Shown here: piece after piece, positions 42,318 to 53,989 of the stretch
Layout of the letters: every line of letters starts with the position of its first letter
How positions within the stretch are numbered: position 1 is the first letter of the stretch
Assembly: GCA_963513935.1 (NCBI GenBank)
Contig: OY740772.1
Location: forward strand, 103,125,340 to 103,189,339
From: Aphrophora alni
Lineage: Eukaryota; Arthropoda; Insecta; Hemiptera; Aphrophoridae
DNA: 64,000 nt
Direction of reading: 5' to 3'
Position numbers and translations under genes: made by a program
The notes under the pieces: model-generated
The model's input: the letters and a program-made list of their open reading frames with translations, nothing else
Database searches by the model: none
Told to the model about the DNA's origin: nothing

Positions 42318-42560
42318 ACTTATAGTGAATACGAGAGTGGCAATCCCAAAAAAAACCCCTAGCTAGTTTCAAGTGGTCTTGGATTAGATCCCTCTCTTTC
42401 ATCTTTCCTATCAGGTCTTTTGTAACCAATTCTTGTTCTCTTCCGACCCTGACACTATTGGAGTATTACAGGGCCAGTGGTTTTTATTTTATGTTTTTCT
42501 TTTTTATATATATAAGGCGATGACAAACTTAAGTACAACCATAAAACTTAGACAACAAGA
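42318..42560 (-). repeat. Fam-A SINE-like repeat copy, inverted, nearly full length
   Basis: 'acttatagtgaatacgagag', 'tggcaatccca', 'ggtcttggattagatccctc', 'tcatctttcctatcaggtct', 'ccaattcttgttctcttccg', 'accctgacactattggagta' and 'aaggcgatgacaaactt' to 'agacaacaagaaaa'. It is useful for aligning the 48-bp minisatellite unit. Confidence 0.88.
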
Positions 42561-44164
42561 AAAATACGCCGATACACATGTTGGACTAGAGTTACAGAAT
42601 TAAATTTTGCAATAAATAAAATCTATTGAACTTTCCGTTGAACAGTAATCATGTTTATTTTTTAAATAAAATAGAGACCATATGATTAAATGACACAACA
42701 ATGGTTACCCAATTGTGAATAAAACTAATATTGTTTCATTCAATGTCTCCTTAGGGAGCCATAACAATTTGAAACAGCACCACGATTTTATGGCCACAGT
42801 GTATATTCAATAATACGCTATGTTTGTATATAAAATCTTCAATTATACTATGGGCTACGAAACAAGTCTTGCCAATAGGAGAGCAAGAATAGCGCGCGGT
42901 TGTCAATTTGAACAGATCCTTAACGAGGCTAACCTCGAAGCGAAGCTACTGATGTCTTGCAATACAAGAGAGTTGGATAAATAAGTAATTTTATAATGTT
43001 TGCGTAGTATTTATGAGTTAAACTTTTTTGTAGTAATAAGTTAAACATGTTCAGTCTGACTAATAAATTAACATTATGTTTCACATATCATAATTAAGAT
43101 GAATCTAAAGAAATGTATAACAAATTTGGTTGAAAATAATAAATTTATCTCATAAGTAATTTATCTCATATTGGGATTATATTTTTATTGGTGATATAAT
43201 GAATGCATTAAGGATGGTCAAGGTCATCCGCCGTCATTTTAAATACAAAGTAGAGATCCCGGGATTGTTGTGTTGGAGATGACCTTATTGTTTTGTCTAA
43301 CACAGTGGTAGGTCTACAGAGAGGGTTAAATCGACTGCATACATTTTGTACAGTCATTGAATACAAATAAATCAAAAGTTTTGATGTTTAAAAATGGGTA
43401 CAAAAATCAGGGAGGTCGTGAAAAATATTTAGTATTACTCTTGGAAATGAAGGGGGAATTGAACTTGCATGTCGAAAAAGTCAGGTTAAGCAAGCGTCAT
43501 TGCCACATTATTGTCAAAGACAGACTGTATAGTTTTCCAAATTTTCAAAACCTTTATCAGGTTATCCATACAAGTTAAAGTTTTAAAGACTTTGTTGATT
43601 CATTAAAAAAAAATGTTTAACTAACAACAAGAAGAGAGGAACAAAGGCGAAAGAAACTAACTATTAAAGGCGCACAAATCAGACAGGTTATTTGGTCGAT
43701 CACGGATACACTGATGTCGTTTTTCAACTTCCTGATTGATAGTATTTCCTACCATCTCAGATCGTTATAAGATTTTGAGAAACTTGCGTGACACATAGTC
43801 TGATCTGGAAGTAAAAAGAAAAAGACGACACGCAGCTCAACTAGGAAGGAAAGCAGCTACGAATGTGTTTTTTAAATTGTTTGTAAAATTATGCTCTTTG
43901 CAAATGTGATGCAAAATAATATGCAGTATCTACGATTTTTTCAAGCGGCTTTAATGAACGTAACTGCAGGAAAAACCCAGTTCCAAGCACTGCAACAGCA
44001 GGTAAATGAGCTGGTAAACCCGCACGGTCTCTATTGGTTTCTTCAAGGTCATGCTGTCTAGAGGCTTTTCCCTCAACGGACTTGAGCCGTATCAGAATGT
44101 ATAATTTACTTTTAACAGTGTTTAATACAACACAAATGGATCTTTCATTAAAATGAACGAAACA
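42561..44164. other. Unassigned interval
   Basis: A 73-codon plus frame at 43357-43578 has no motif. Around 43620-43860 composition is slightly more balanced but nothing was recognised. Confidence 0.4.
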
Positions 44165-44379
44165 AAATGTTCAACAAAGCCACTTTTTGTGCAATTCAAA
44201 TACAAGACGACGTTTCAATACCTAAGTCATCATCCTCAGTTCTTACAAGTGCACAAACCTTAGTTGTAATATGTCACTGAACTGTGTATGTGACGTGTGA
44301 CGTATGTGCCAAGTGTCAATACAATTTGTCGTCGTCTTGTATTTGTATTGCACATAAAGTGTATTTGTGGAAAATTATA
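44165..44379. mobile_element. Hairpin element with hammerhead-like core
   Basis: Inverted arms 'gccactttttgtgcaattca' + 'aatacaagacgacg' (left) and 'cgtcgtcttgtatttgtatt' + 'gcacataaagtgta' (right). On the minus strand 44204-44241 holds CTGAGGA, an extra T, a weak stem II (GATG/TATT with wobbles), GAAA, C-(GTC)-G and cleavage triplet GTC; stem I has only AA/TT adjacent to the core. Resembles the elements at 60189 and 61699 in plan but not in arm sequence. Confidence 0.65.
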
Positions 44380-44893
44380 TTTTCCTTCAATTGGTTATTG
44401 AAGTATAGCTCATTATAGTTGAATGGGTCTTGTACGAATAAATAACCAATTGAGTATTGAACGCAATATAAAACGGAGAATCAAAAGATATAAATAAAGT
44501 TGAATAACTATAAATTGTAAATTAGTTTAAAAGTGTAATTAAAACAAAGACGTTTGCTGTGATTAAAGTAAATGGTATTAAAAAGGAAATTGCAACTTTA
44601 AAGTGGTATTTTAACTTTAAATTAAAAAAGATAATTATCCAATTGCAATCGACTCAACAAATCTCTCGGGAGTTCTTCACAGGAATGGGGTCTGCTATTT
44701 AATCACGTTGTAAGGTGAGTAATGCCATTCATGAACACCTTGAATTGTCTCTTTCTGGAGATTGTGGTATTTTAAATAAATGGTCTTAAAACGCATGGGT
44801 TTTCTCGCTCATCCATTCTCAGAATCAAATAAAATCGTTGCAAAAACGTCAGCTCGATAGTTGTCTGAAAAAGTGAAAGTGAAACAAGAAGGA
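44380..44893. other. Unassigned interval
   Basis: No feature recognised. Confidence 0.4.
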
Positions 44894-46260
44894 AGTCACT
44901 CCCCCTCTCTCCACCCATGTTTTCAGAATTCTTTCTATAGGCCTATCTAAACCTCGTTTTACTTGATTCTGATTAGTCACTCCCTTTCTATCCACCCATG
45001 TTTTCAGAATTCTTTCTATAGGCCTATCTAAAACTCGTCTAAATTTTTTTTTCTGATTATTCACTCCCCCTCTATCCATACATGTTTTCAGAATTCTTTC
45101 TATTGGCCTATCTAAAACTCGTTTAACTTGTTTACGATTAGTCACTCCCCTCTCTCCACTCATGTTTTTTGAATTCTTTCTATTGGCCAATCTAAAACTC
45201 GTTTAACTTTTTTCTGATTAGTCACTCCCCTTTTGCTCCACCTATGTTTTCGGTTTTCTTTCTATTGGCCTATCTAAAACTCGATTAACTTGTTTACGAT
45301 TAGTCACTCACCTTTTGCTCCACGTATGTTTTCAGTTTTCTTTCTATTAGCCTATCTAAAACTCGTTTAACTTGTTTCTGATTAGTCACTCCCCTTCTTT
45401 CTACCCGTGTTTTCAGAATTCTTTCTATTGGACTATCTAAACCTCGTTTTACTTGATTCTGATTAGTCACTCCCTTTCTATCCACCTATGTTTTCGGTTT
45501 TATTTCTATTGGCCTATCTAAAATTTGTTTAACTTGTTTATGATTAGTCACTCCCCTTTCTCTCAACCTATGTTTTCGGTTTTATTTCTATTGGCCTATC
45601 TAAAACTCGTTTAACTTTTTTCGGATTAGTCACTCCCCCATCTCTCCACCCATGTTTTCGGTTTTCTTTCTATTGGCCTATCTAAAACAAGTTTAACTTG
45701 TTTACTATTAGTCATTCCCCTTTCTCGCCACCTATGGTTTCGGTTTTCCTTCTATTGGCCTATCTAAAACTCGTCGAACTTTTTTCCTGATTATCACTCC
45801 CCCTCTCTCCATACATGTTTTCAGAATTCTTTCTATTGGCCTACCTAAAACAAGTTTAACTTCTTTACGATTAGTCACTCCCCCTCTCTCCACCCATTTT
45901 TTTAGAATTCTTTCTATTGGCCTATCTAAAACTCGTTTAACTGGTTTACGATTAGTCACTTCTCTTTTGCTCCACCTATGTTTTCGGTTTTCTTTCTATT
46001 GGCCTGTCTAAAACTCGTTTAACTTGTTTCTGATTAGTCACTCCCGCATCTCTGAACCCATGTTTTCGGTTTTCTTTCTATTGGCCTATCTAAAACTCGT
46101 TTAACTATTTCTGATTAGTCACTCCCCCATCTCTCCACCTATGTTTTCAGAATTCTTTCTATTGGCCTATCTAAAACTCGTTAAACTATTTCTGATTAGT
46201 CACTCCCCAATCTCTTCACCCATGTTTTCGGTTTTCTTTCTAGTGGCTTATCTAAAACCA
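44894..46260. repeat. 81-82-bp minisatellite, about 17 units
   Basis: 'gattagtcactcccc' recurs at 44894, 44976, 45059, 45141, 45221, 45303, 45385, 45466, 45547, 45629, 45711, 45793, 45874, 45955, 46037, 46116 and 46199 (positions of the 'gtcact'). Each unit continues 'tctctccacccatgttttc', then '(agaa/ggtt)ttctttctatt', 'ggcctatctaaaactcgttt' and 'aacttgttt'. Minus-strand frames in it (61-113 codons, RVLDRPIERILKTW per unit) open where the period is 81 and break where it is 82. Not regarded as a gene. Confidence 0.97.
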
Positions 46261-47639
46261 TGGTCAGTAAGATGGCTTCTCCTTTACTCCTGCCACGATT
46301 TAAGTTTGTAAGTCTCATGATTAAAATGTTGGGATAAATTTACGCCACGTCGTGTCGGCCCGGGTCCAGGGAGGTCTTATTATTAGTTCAACGATCGGTT
46401 GGTGTGGAAATTTCCCTGTTGTTCAGCTATACATACCAATAGGTCTAAATGACGAACAACTGTGATATTTTATAGTTTAATATTTAGTTCGTTAATTGTT
46501 ATTTTTTCCAGCTTGTTCCCCTGTGAGCTGGTTGGTCGAACTGGGTTATAGATTCCAATAGTTATATTTTCAGTGTTCAGTGATCCAAGGTCCTTGCTGG
46601 AAAATCATCCAGTGACCAAAATAGGATTCCGGAGCAATATGTTGCACGTTAACACCAACTACCAGTTACAACATAGCCTAGGCTACTCGTTGGCATTTTT
46701 CACTTTTTTAAATTTTCTAGGTTTATCACTTGACATTGGGAGTTGATTTATACTCTCGAAAAATTTTATATACGCAAATAATGACAAACTTCGGATTAAA
46801 ATTCATATCTGTTATCAATATAATCTTTATCTAGTTCCAATTGAAGTGATTTATAGATATTTTGAAAACTACCCTAAAATTTACTCCAATTAGAAATAAA
46901 ATTAATTCTTACCATAAATTTCTAAGTTAGAAGAAAGAGTAACATTGTATACAATTAATTGTATTAGAGTAACAGACAGTGAAAAACGTGTTGAATACCT
47001 GCACGTACAACATTAAATATATAGAGAAAATTCGGTCCTCGAATTGTTCCAAGGAAACCTTCATTGTAAAGGAAAGACAATTAATATCTCACAGGATACA
47101 GTGCCGGGGAAGCATCAATCAAAGTATTTTCTAGAGCATAGTCTGAACTTTCTTGTACTTTAAGAAAAATTCAACATCGTTTATCTGTGTTTAGAACAGG
47201 ACAGAACTGCTTGGCAGGACACGAAGGATAAAAGGATAGCACTTAATTAAGAAGAGCGATTGAAATTAAGCACAAGCGTTTAAACATATCCGTAGAGATA
47301 GTGCAGGCATGCATTATGATTGTAATTTTGTATAATCTTGCCCGTGACACTAACATTTTTTTTTATTTTTTGCAAAACTACCGCTATTTCAATTATTAAT
47401 TTTTTTTTTTTTTTTAATGTGCAAACTTTATCACTCATCTTCAAAACTATCAGTTCAACAATTATTGTTAAAAAAAAGTTTAAATGAACTTTCAAAACGC
47501 CTTTCAATAAAACTAAAAAGGGGCAAAACTCGGGGCATTTAAATGAAATTAAGGTTTTAATGATAGTGGTCAAGATTTGCTCCCTCCCCCCCCCCCCCCA
47601 ACTATCCAAACTCACATCTTTTTGCTTGCGCTTTAGCAC
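46261..47639. other. Unassigned interval with homopolymers
   Basis: 46270-46420 is less AT-rich ('gtcgtgtcggcccgggtcca') but unrecognised. There is a T-run at 47400-47415 and a C-run at 47587-47599. A 124-codon minus frame (47280-47654) crosses those homopolymers and shows no motif. Confidence 0.4.
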
Positions 47640-47890
47640 ACAGGTTTGAGTCATTAATCTTCACGTGTTACAAAATTTCAACAAAATCGGTACAACTCAT
47701 TTTGAGAAATTTCCTTTTGTATAATATTGTTATTTTTTAAAGTTGTTTTACCGATAACTCATGAAACTGCATTTTAGAAGAAATGGTGAACAATACGGTT
47801 TGTTAGGGTGTTTAGTGGCTAAACTTGAGTGAAATTTTCTCAAAAGCGTTATGGCAACTAACGCCAAATTTGGAAAAACAAACTTCAAAC
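47640..47890 (+). repeat. Fam-C repeat copy
   Basis: 'gtttgagtcattaatcttca', 'tttcaacaaaatcggtacaa', 'ctcattttgagaaattt', 'accgataactcatgaaactg', 'cattttagaagaaatggtga' and 'acgccaaatttggaa'. It gives the reference order for Fam-C. Confidence 0.65.
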
Positions 47891-48394
47891 TACAAACGTA
47901 TGCGCACTTTATTCCTACTTGGAACATCGCCAACCGTTTTGAGTAGTCGCCATTTTAGAACAAAATACATCATATAAAAAAGTATACAAACATCATTCTG
48001 CTTTCATACAAGAACTAACTCCTTGCCGATTGGTAGATTCATTTCATCCTATTCCACAAACATACACACGAAATGGCAAAATGGTCGAATTACTCAGGAC
48101 AGCGATTCCATCGTAATAGTTCACTTGTTACAAAATATAATTTCCAATTTAAACAAACAAAGTGTGTTAAAGTGTTTACTTGAAAACACCAGTCGACCAA
48201 ACACGCGCTTAGAACCTGATAAGCAGATAGGAAGTTATCATGTCTTTTATTATCACGCCGACCTTGTTTGTACTTGTCTCTTCAACGAAACATTTATACT
48301 TACAAATATAGGCTATAAAATCTCAAAATATGACGCGTATGTCTCCAGATGTTTTTACTATATTTCTGGATGAAATTATACGAGGCCAGGTAAT
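47891..48394. other. Unassigned interval
   Basis: Contains a 116-codon plus frame at 48023-48373, one of the longer non-repeat frames in the window. I recognise no domain, signal peptide or membrane segment in it. Composition is like its surroundings. Confidence 0.35.
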
Positions 48395-49450
48395 GTGAGA
48401 AAATATTAAAACTTGAAAATTCGTAAAGAGAGACTTCCCATGTTAAGTTTATGAGTATATTTTTAACCAGCTGTTGTATGTTATTATCGAACTGTCAAAC
48501 ATTTGATATTGAATCTCTAAATGAGGTGTATGAAGTTGATATGTAATCGAACGTTAGAGAAGGAATTATGATTAGCGACTAACACGTCAGGAGAGGTGAA
48601 GTTGATAGCGCTGGACAAGATGAGACAGAGGTCCTTCTTTTTTATCCTTGGTGGAATAAAAACACATAATTCAAAGTAAGTTAGGTAAGATGATAAATAT
48701 TAAAGATTACAAATTCGTAATGAGCTCCGAAGTTTGACCAAACAAAATATTTAAAGTTAAGGTATGAGAATACTTTTAATCAGCTGTTGTTACATGTAAT
48801 CGTTTGTAAATCAGCTGATATTATTAAATCTCTAAATGAGGCATGTCGATCTATATTTTCGTATAGTTCCTTGGATGATACTTTTCGGGTCAGGAGGTAA
48901 TACAACAAAAATATTAAAGGTTAAAAACTCGTAAAGAGCTCTGATATGTACCAATCAAATTTCCTATGTTTAAACTTACGAGAATCCTTTTAATTAATCA
49001 GGCGTTGCTCCTTGTAAATAATTCAACTGTCAATCAGCTGATATTATTAAATCCCTAATTGAGGCGTGTCTGACTAAATGCCAGAGATATTTAGTATAGT
49101 TCCATGTATTCAAATTGTACTTGGTGCTTTCTGTATCAGAAGGTATGATGTCAAAAATATAAAAAAGGTTTATAGCTTGTAAAGTGTGGTCAATCAAATT
49201 TCCCATGTTAAGCCTATGAGAATGAATTTAATCAGCTGTTGTTGCATGTAAATATTCAACTGTAAATCAGCTGATATTATTGAATCCCTAATTGAGGCGT
49301 TCCTTTTATAAACTAGGTTATTATCGTGAAATGGTAGATTCAAATTTTACACAGTGCTTTTTGACTTGGAACGTGAGATGAGAAATTTTTTAAAGATTGG
49401 TCACATTCATTAAGAAGTCCTCATGTGTGACCAATCAAATGGACAATATT
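48395..49450 (+). repeat. Degenerate tandem array, 220-310-bp units with paired CAGCTG sites
   Basis: Four to five units. 'aatcagctgttgtt' or variants occur near 48468, 48780, 49005 and 49228, each followed some 25-40 bp later by 'aaatcagctgatattatt' and 'aatccctaattgaggcgt', and preceded by 'ctcgtaaagag...ccaatcaaatttccatgtta'-type text. Units are quite diverged. Confidence 0.8.
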
Positions 49451-50429
49451 AAGTTTTTGCACCATTTAATTTATCTTAAAGAAAATAAATGTACAACATA
49501 ATATGATAACTTAACAATTAAAAGGGCAAGAAGTTAAATATAGACTAACACTTACACTTCGTGAATATAATCACGTAGGCATTAACAAATGTACAGAAAT
49601 TGATGTTTATTTTAATAAAACTTAACGGACTGAAATAGTTTTTTAATTATTTATGATTATTTGTTTATATTTTTACTTCCTCGAACAAAAAAGAATGTTT
49701 ACTTATAAAGACAATTAATACATTTTATAAAATACTATGTTTTTAGTTCGGTCTTACAGCAGCAACTCCCAAATTAATGTTAGTTATCAAAAAACTAATA
49801 GAAAAGAAAAACTCTGAAGTGTGACCAACATATGCCCACATACCAAATTTGATCAAAGTCTGTATGTTGTCCAAATTCGACAAATAAACATTATTCAATA
49901 TTTTTTGTTAAAGGGAACCTTAAAAAGGGCATTTGCAATTAATAAAAAAAAACAGGAAATATTTTTTTCTATATGTAAAAATAACAAGAAAACAAATCTT
50001 GATATCCAAACTTTTTTTAGTATTTTTCGTTGTCTGTACAACCTAAACCTTAATGATTCAAATGCCTTTCATTACTCAATTCCTACCTTGGTTTAGTCAT
50101 CACGAATCCAGCTTAGAATTTTCACCCAAACCGACATAGACCTTCTACGAAAATTTATTCTAATTCTATTTTTGTTAAAATCATCATTATAATCTATAGA
50201 ACAAATAACTGATGCAATATTTATGCAAACTAAGTAGGCCTCCACTCTTTGAAGTATATATTTTTGAATGCCGACCTTGTTTTATTTTTTTATAAATAGT
50301 ATTTAAATCAACAGTTTTTTGAAAATAATAACTGATTTACTTGTTTTAAATAATTAAGAGTTATACGTTTTTCTATTTTTTTGTTATTGGTAAACGCAGC
50401 TTAAAGTGTAATTTTTACTTCTTAAAAAT
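49451..50429. other. AT-rich unassigned interval
   Basis: A 91-codon plus frame (49821-50096) lacks motifs; 'cataccaaatttgatcaaag' inside it is a repeat phrase. Confidence 0.4.
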
Positions 50430-50600
50430 CAGCTGCTTTGGTTCATCTAGGATTGTCTAAAACTAGAGAAATAAGAACATCCTAATCCTATCTGATAGTC
50501 AAGTACTTGACTGAGTTCAAATCTCATCTACCCTCTATCTACCCTCTACAACTGAGATGAGTGCCAGGACCCCATGGCACACTTGAAAATTATATAGCCT
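50430..50600 (+). repeat. Possible tRNA-derived SINE fragment
   Basis: 'tttggttcatctaggattg' resembles a Pol III A box and 'gagttcaaatctcatct' near 50515 a B box, about 75 bp apart, followed by 'taccctctacaactgagatg' and 'gtgccaggacc'. Partial match to 17850-17910. No intact tRNA fold. Confidence 0.33.
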
Positions 50601-50999
50601 ATTTCCTTACCGAAGACCAAAACCAATGTCCTGCAACCAGTCGCTCCATGGCGTCAATCACAGTAAATAATTTTGTGCCAAAAAGGATCATCGACGTTAA
50701 TGACGGCCATTATATAAATATGTTTTATAAAAAATATAAAATATTGGTATGATTTAGAAAAACAAAACACAGATACCAATTGATTACAAACAAACGTAAC
50801 CATTAAGCTGCACATCAAATAAGCTATAATGACAACATCCTATAAATTTTAAGGCTAATAAATTAATTGATGCAGTTTTAAATTAGGAAAACAAATAAAT
50901 TTGTAAGCGCTTATATAACAGCATACATATCTGTAATTGAATACCATATTGTAAAAATTGCTTAGGCATAGCATTGGGAAATGATGCTATATTAGTAAT
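50601..50999. other. Unassigned interval
   Basis: No feature recognised. Confidence 0.4.
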
Positions 51000-51128
51000 A
51001 CAATTGTAAACAATAAGTTCCCTATCACAAGTTAAGTACAATAACACAACACAAACTTTACCAAAAGTTTATTTGTGTTGTGTTATTCCACTTAACTTGT
51101 GGTAGGGGACTTGGTGTTTACAATTGTA
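51000..51128. repeat. Palindromic hairpin element
   Basis: Arms of about 59 bp: 'acaattgtaaacaataagtt' + 'ccctatcacaagttaagta' and the inverted 'tccacttaacttgtggtagg' + 'ggacttggtgtttacaattg'. The loop is about 10 bp. Likely a small MITE. Confidence 0.9.
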
Positions 51129-52099
51129 AAATTCACGGTGTACACTGTTCATCTATTACAAGTACAGTTATTTTTGAAAATTATAATTGACAATAATTAA
51201 AATAAACACACAAAACTAAAAATGTGTGGTATGTAAATTTTAAGGGATAGAAAATATCTAAAGTTTTTGGAACAAGTATTTGAATAAGTAAATTTTATTT
51301 GACTAACGCTTGTATTGGCACTTAATCCCTGGCGCACGTCAACATTTATTTTTTGAACTGTTTTAACAAAAATTAAACATCGTGCTACTCTTTGTAAACC
51401 TTACTACACATCAATTAAACCTCCATTGTTTTCGTTTTCTTTCGAAAAAATACTCAATAACTGAAGCTACCATAATCCTTGCTTGCGTATATAACACTTG
51501 ACGTTTTTAAAGTAATTACATTATAATTGATGCTTAAAAAGTTCAAAAAACTTTTTTTTTAAACTAGGAACAATATTATAAACACTAATTTACAAATATA
51601 GAACCTCGAAAGACATAACTACTTTGATTTTCCAATGAGACTAGTCCATTGGGAATAACATGACTAGTATGGTGTCGTACTATTTGCTCTTAGAAAGTAA
51701 TATCTTTTCAATTCATCTACTCACATTTGTATGTATGAATCACTAATGGGACATAATGTGGACTATGAATAACACAACTGTTTAACTAATGAGTTTGACG
51801 AAAGTGATTCCAAGAAATTGATAGTTGTTTGGTTTGTTTTGTTTTTTTAATTTGAACAAAATAATTGTCTTTAACTTGCAGAGTAAAAAAATATATCTTG
51901 CAATAAAGTGAGTTCAGTAGGTGAATTATGCCAGTCGCGTCAAGGACCAGGTATAATCCCCCTATGTTCAGTAGATGATTGTAAAGCGACTCTTCCACCT
52001 GCCAAGTAACCAGCCGTCTAATTGAGTTTTCAACAAGAGCTGTCAAAGTTAATTTCTGTTTTTGTTTTACCAACTATTCCTAAACCGTCAAATTTGTTT
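51129..52099. other. Unassigned interval with a 95-codon minus frame
   Basis: The frame at 51786-52073 (LTLTALVENSIRRLVTWQVE and flanks) does not match any domain I know. I would not call it a gene. Confidence 0.35.
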
Positions 52100-52400
52100 C
52101 CTAACGATTTTGTACAAATGTTGGGTCATTAATCTTCATATTTCAATGAAATAGATAGAGGCGATGTTGAGACATTGCGTATTGTATGTAAATACGTCAT
52201 GATAGTTTTTTAAATATTATATATATTTTTACTAATTACTCACGAACCGCATTTATGAAGAAATTGCGATCAATACGTTTCGTTTGGATCCTTATAGAAG
52301 TTACAACTGAGAAAAATATCATAAATGACAATTTTGTGTACTTTTTCCTTAAGGAAACTACCCTCAAATATGGAGTCATCAAAAAGTCGTCAGATAGGAC
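52100..52400 (+). repeat. Fam-C repeat copy
   Basis: 'gttgggtcattaatcttcat', 'attactcacgaaccgcattt', 'atgaagaaattgcgatcaat' and 'ctcaaatatggagtcatcaa' parallel 47655-47880 and 58815-58945. Confidence 0.6.
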
Positions 52401-53989
52401 CAAACTATGGCAACATACCACAGAAATCCTCCTCCAGTTTTAACCGATATTGACGTTGAGGTGTCGTCGGATAGGGCTCAACCTGAAGTTGTTTTCCACA
52501 AAATTTCAAAAAATGGAACATAAGGGAGGGGAAAGTTGAAGGGATGAAAGTTGTTTTTAACATTAACCCCGTCCTAATTTAAATTGAAGAATTTATAACC
52601 ATGTGGCAGGAATTTAAAAACATCAGGCTATATATTAAAAACTTCTGGCTTTATATTAAGAACGTATTCTTGTGGTGAAAAAATACACGTTTTAAACTGT
52701 ACCAATCAAATATTATCGACATAAACAAAAATAATTTAAAGCAAATTAAAGTGATGTTATTTGTGTTGTAATTATTGATCTTCACTAAAAATGATTTTTA
52801 TAAGTTCATTTTTACTGGCATACATATACAATGTTTTTTTTTTTTTTTTAATGAGGTTTTCTTTAAGTTCAATTAACAGACGTTGCAATGTTCTTTTCCA
52901 TGAAATTCTTTACGTTTATTAAACTGTTTCTCATTGCATTTTTAATAGTAAATATGTCTCCAATTAGTGGGAACAGAAACTTATACCGAAGCGTGTTTAT
53001 CGCCGCAACTATATGAGAATAATTATTCTTTATAACAATAAATTATTATTATATTTTATATTATCTCATATATTATTTATATGATATTAATTATTATTGC
53101 GTGGAAACTTAGCAATGAGGAAACTAACATTGATTGATAAAAACGAGCAGTAAGGATTCCAGCAGAAGTTATTGAAATTGTACCAATTGGACCAATGGAT
53201 GAATAAACTCTTCAAATTAATGTACAACAATTAAAAATATTTTTATACGAAATATTGTTCGATTTCGAGCAAGGGGTACCGTAGTTTGATTAATTATCAT
53301 CTCACGGTTTTTGAACTATAAAGCACTGCACAGAAGACCGGCTGACATCAATCCGGAAATCAATTTTTGAACTGAAGGAACCTTTAAATGAATATATCCG
53401 CAAAAATCGACATACTATTTTTTGACCAATCACATAATATTCCCTATACTGCGTATATAAGGGGATAACAAACAAGTATCATGCAAATGGTCAGTTTATT
53501 GTTATTACTCTATAACCATGTTAATATTTGGGATGAATGTGACATTCTTACTCCTCAAAACAAATCTAAACAAAAGCTCCATATTTTTCGAAACTTTAAC
53601 TGCTAAACTGATCAGAATAACATGTTGTTCGTTAAACTTTAGTTTTATTAAAATACATTCTCCGTTCAATACAACGCCTTAGTGGAAAGAAGAACTAGAG
53701 TATATCCTTAAAAGGGAAATTTAAACACACGCTGTCACGGATACCACTATTGTATTTGTGAACGTGCGTTTTGTTACTTTTTTAGTTCTCGACAACTTTA
53801 AAAGCATCGCGAATTTCTCAGATGTTTTATTTCGCGAAAACGTGTCACTGGCTGAATATGTTTTCTTAGATGGAGACAAAATACAGTTGCTTTACCGCTT
53901 GTGTAGCGATACAGTGTAAACTTAAGATTTAGAAAAAGACACATGAAAATTGTTTTTGTTTTAAAATATTCTAAAACAAATCCAGTTTA
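52401..53989. other. AT-rich unassigned interval
   Basis: T-run at 52838-52850 and dense AT at 53020-53095. No gene or repeat recognised. Confidence 0.45.

Noticed and set aside
44849..45959. Minus-strand frames with a 27-residue repeat (VLDRPIERILKTW)
   Set aside because: Units of 82 bp break the frame repeatedly; no continuous protein is possible.
47280..47654. 124-codon minus frame
   Set aside because: It runs through T and C homopolymers, giving Lys and Gly runs, and shows no motif.
48023..48373. 116-codon frame as a small gene
   Set aside because: No recognisable domain, signal or codon pattern; frame lengths of this size are expected by chance in 64 kb.
51786..52073. 95-codon minus frame as a gene
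   Set aside because: No recognised motif; a start codon and an open frame alone are not sufficient.
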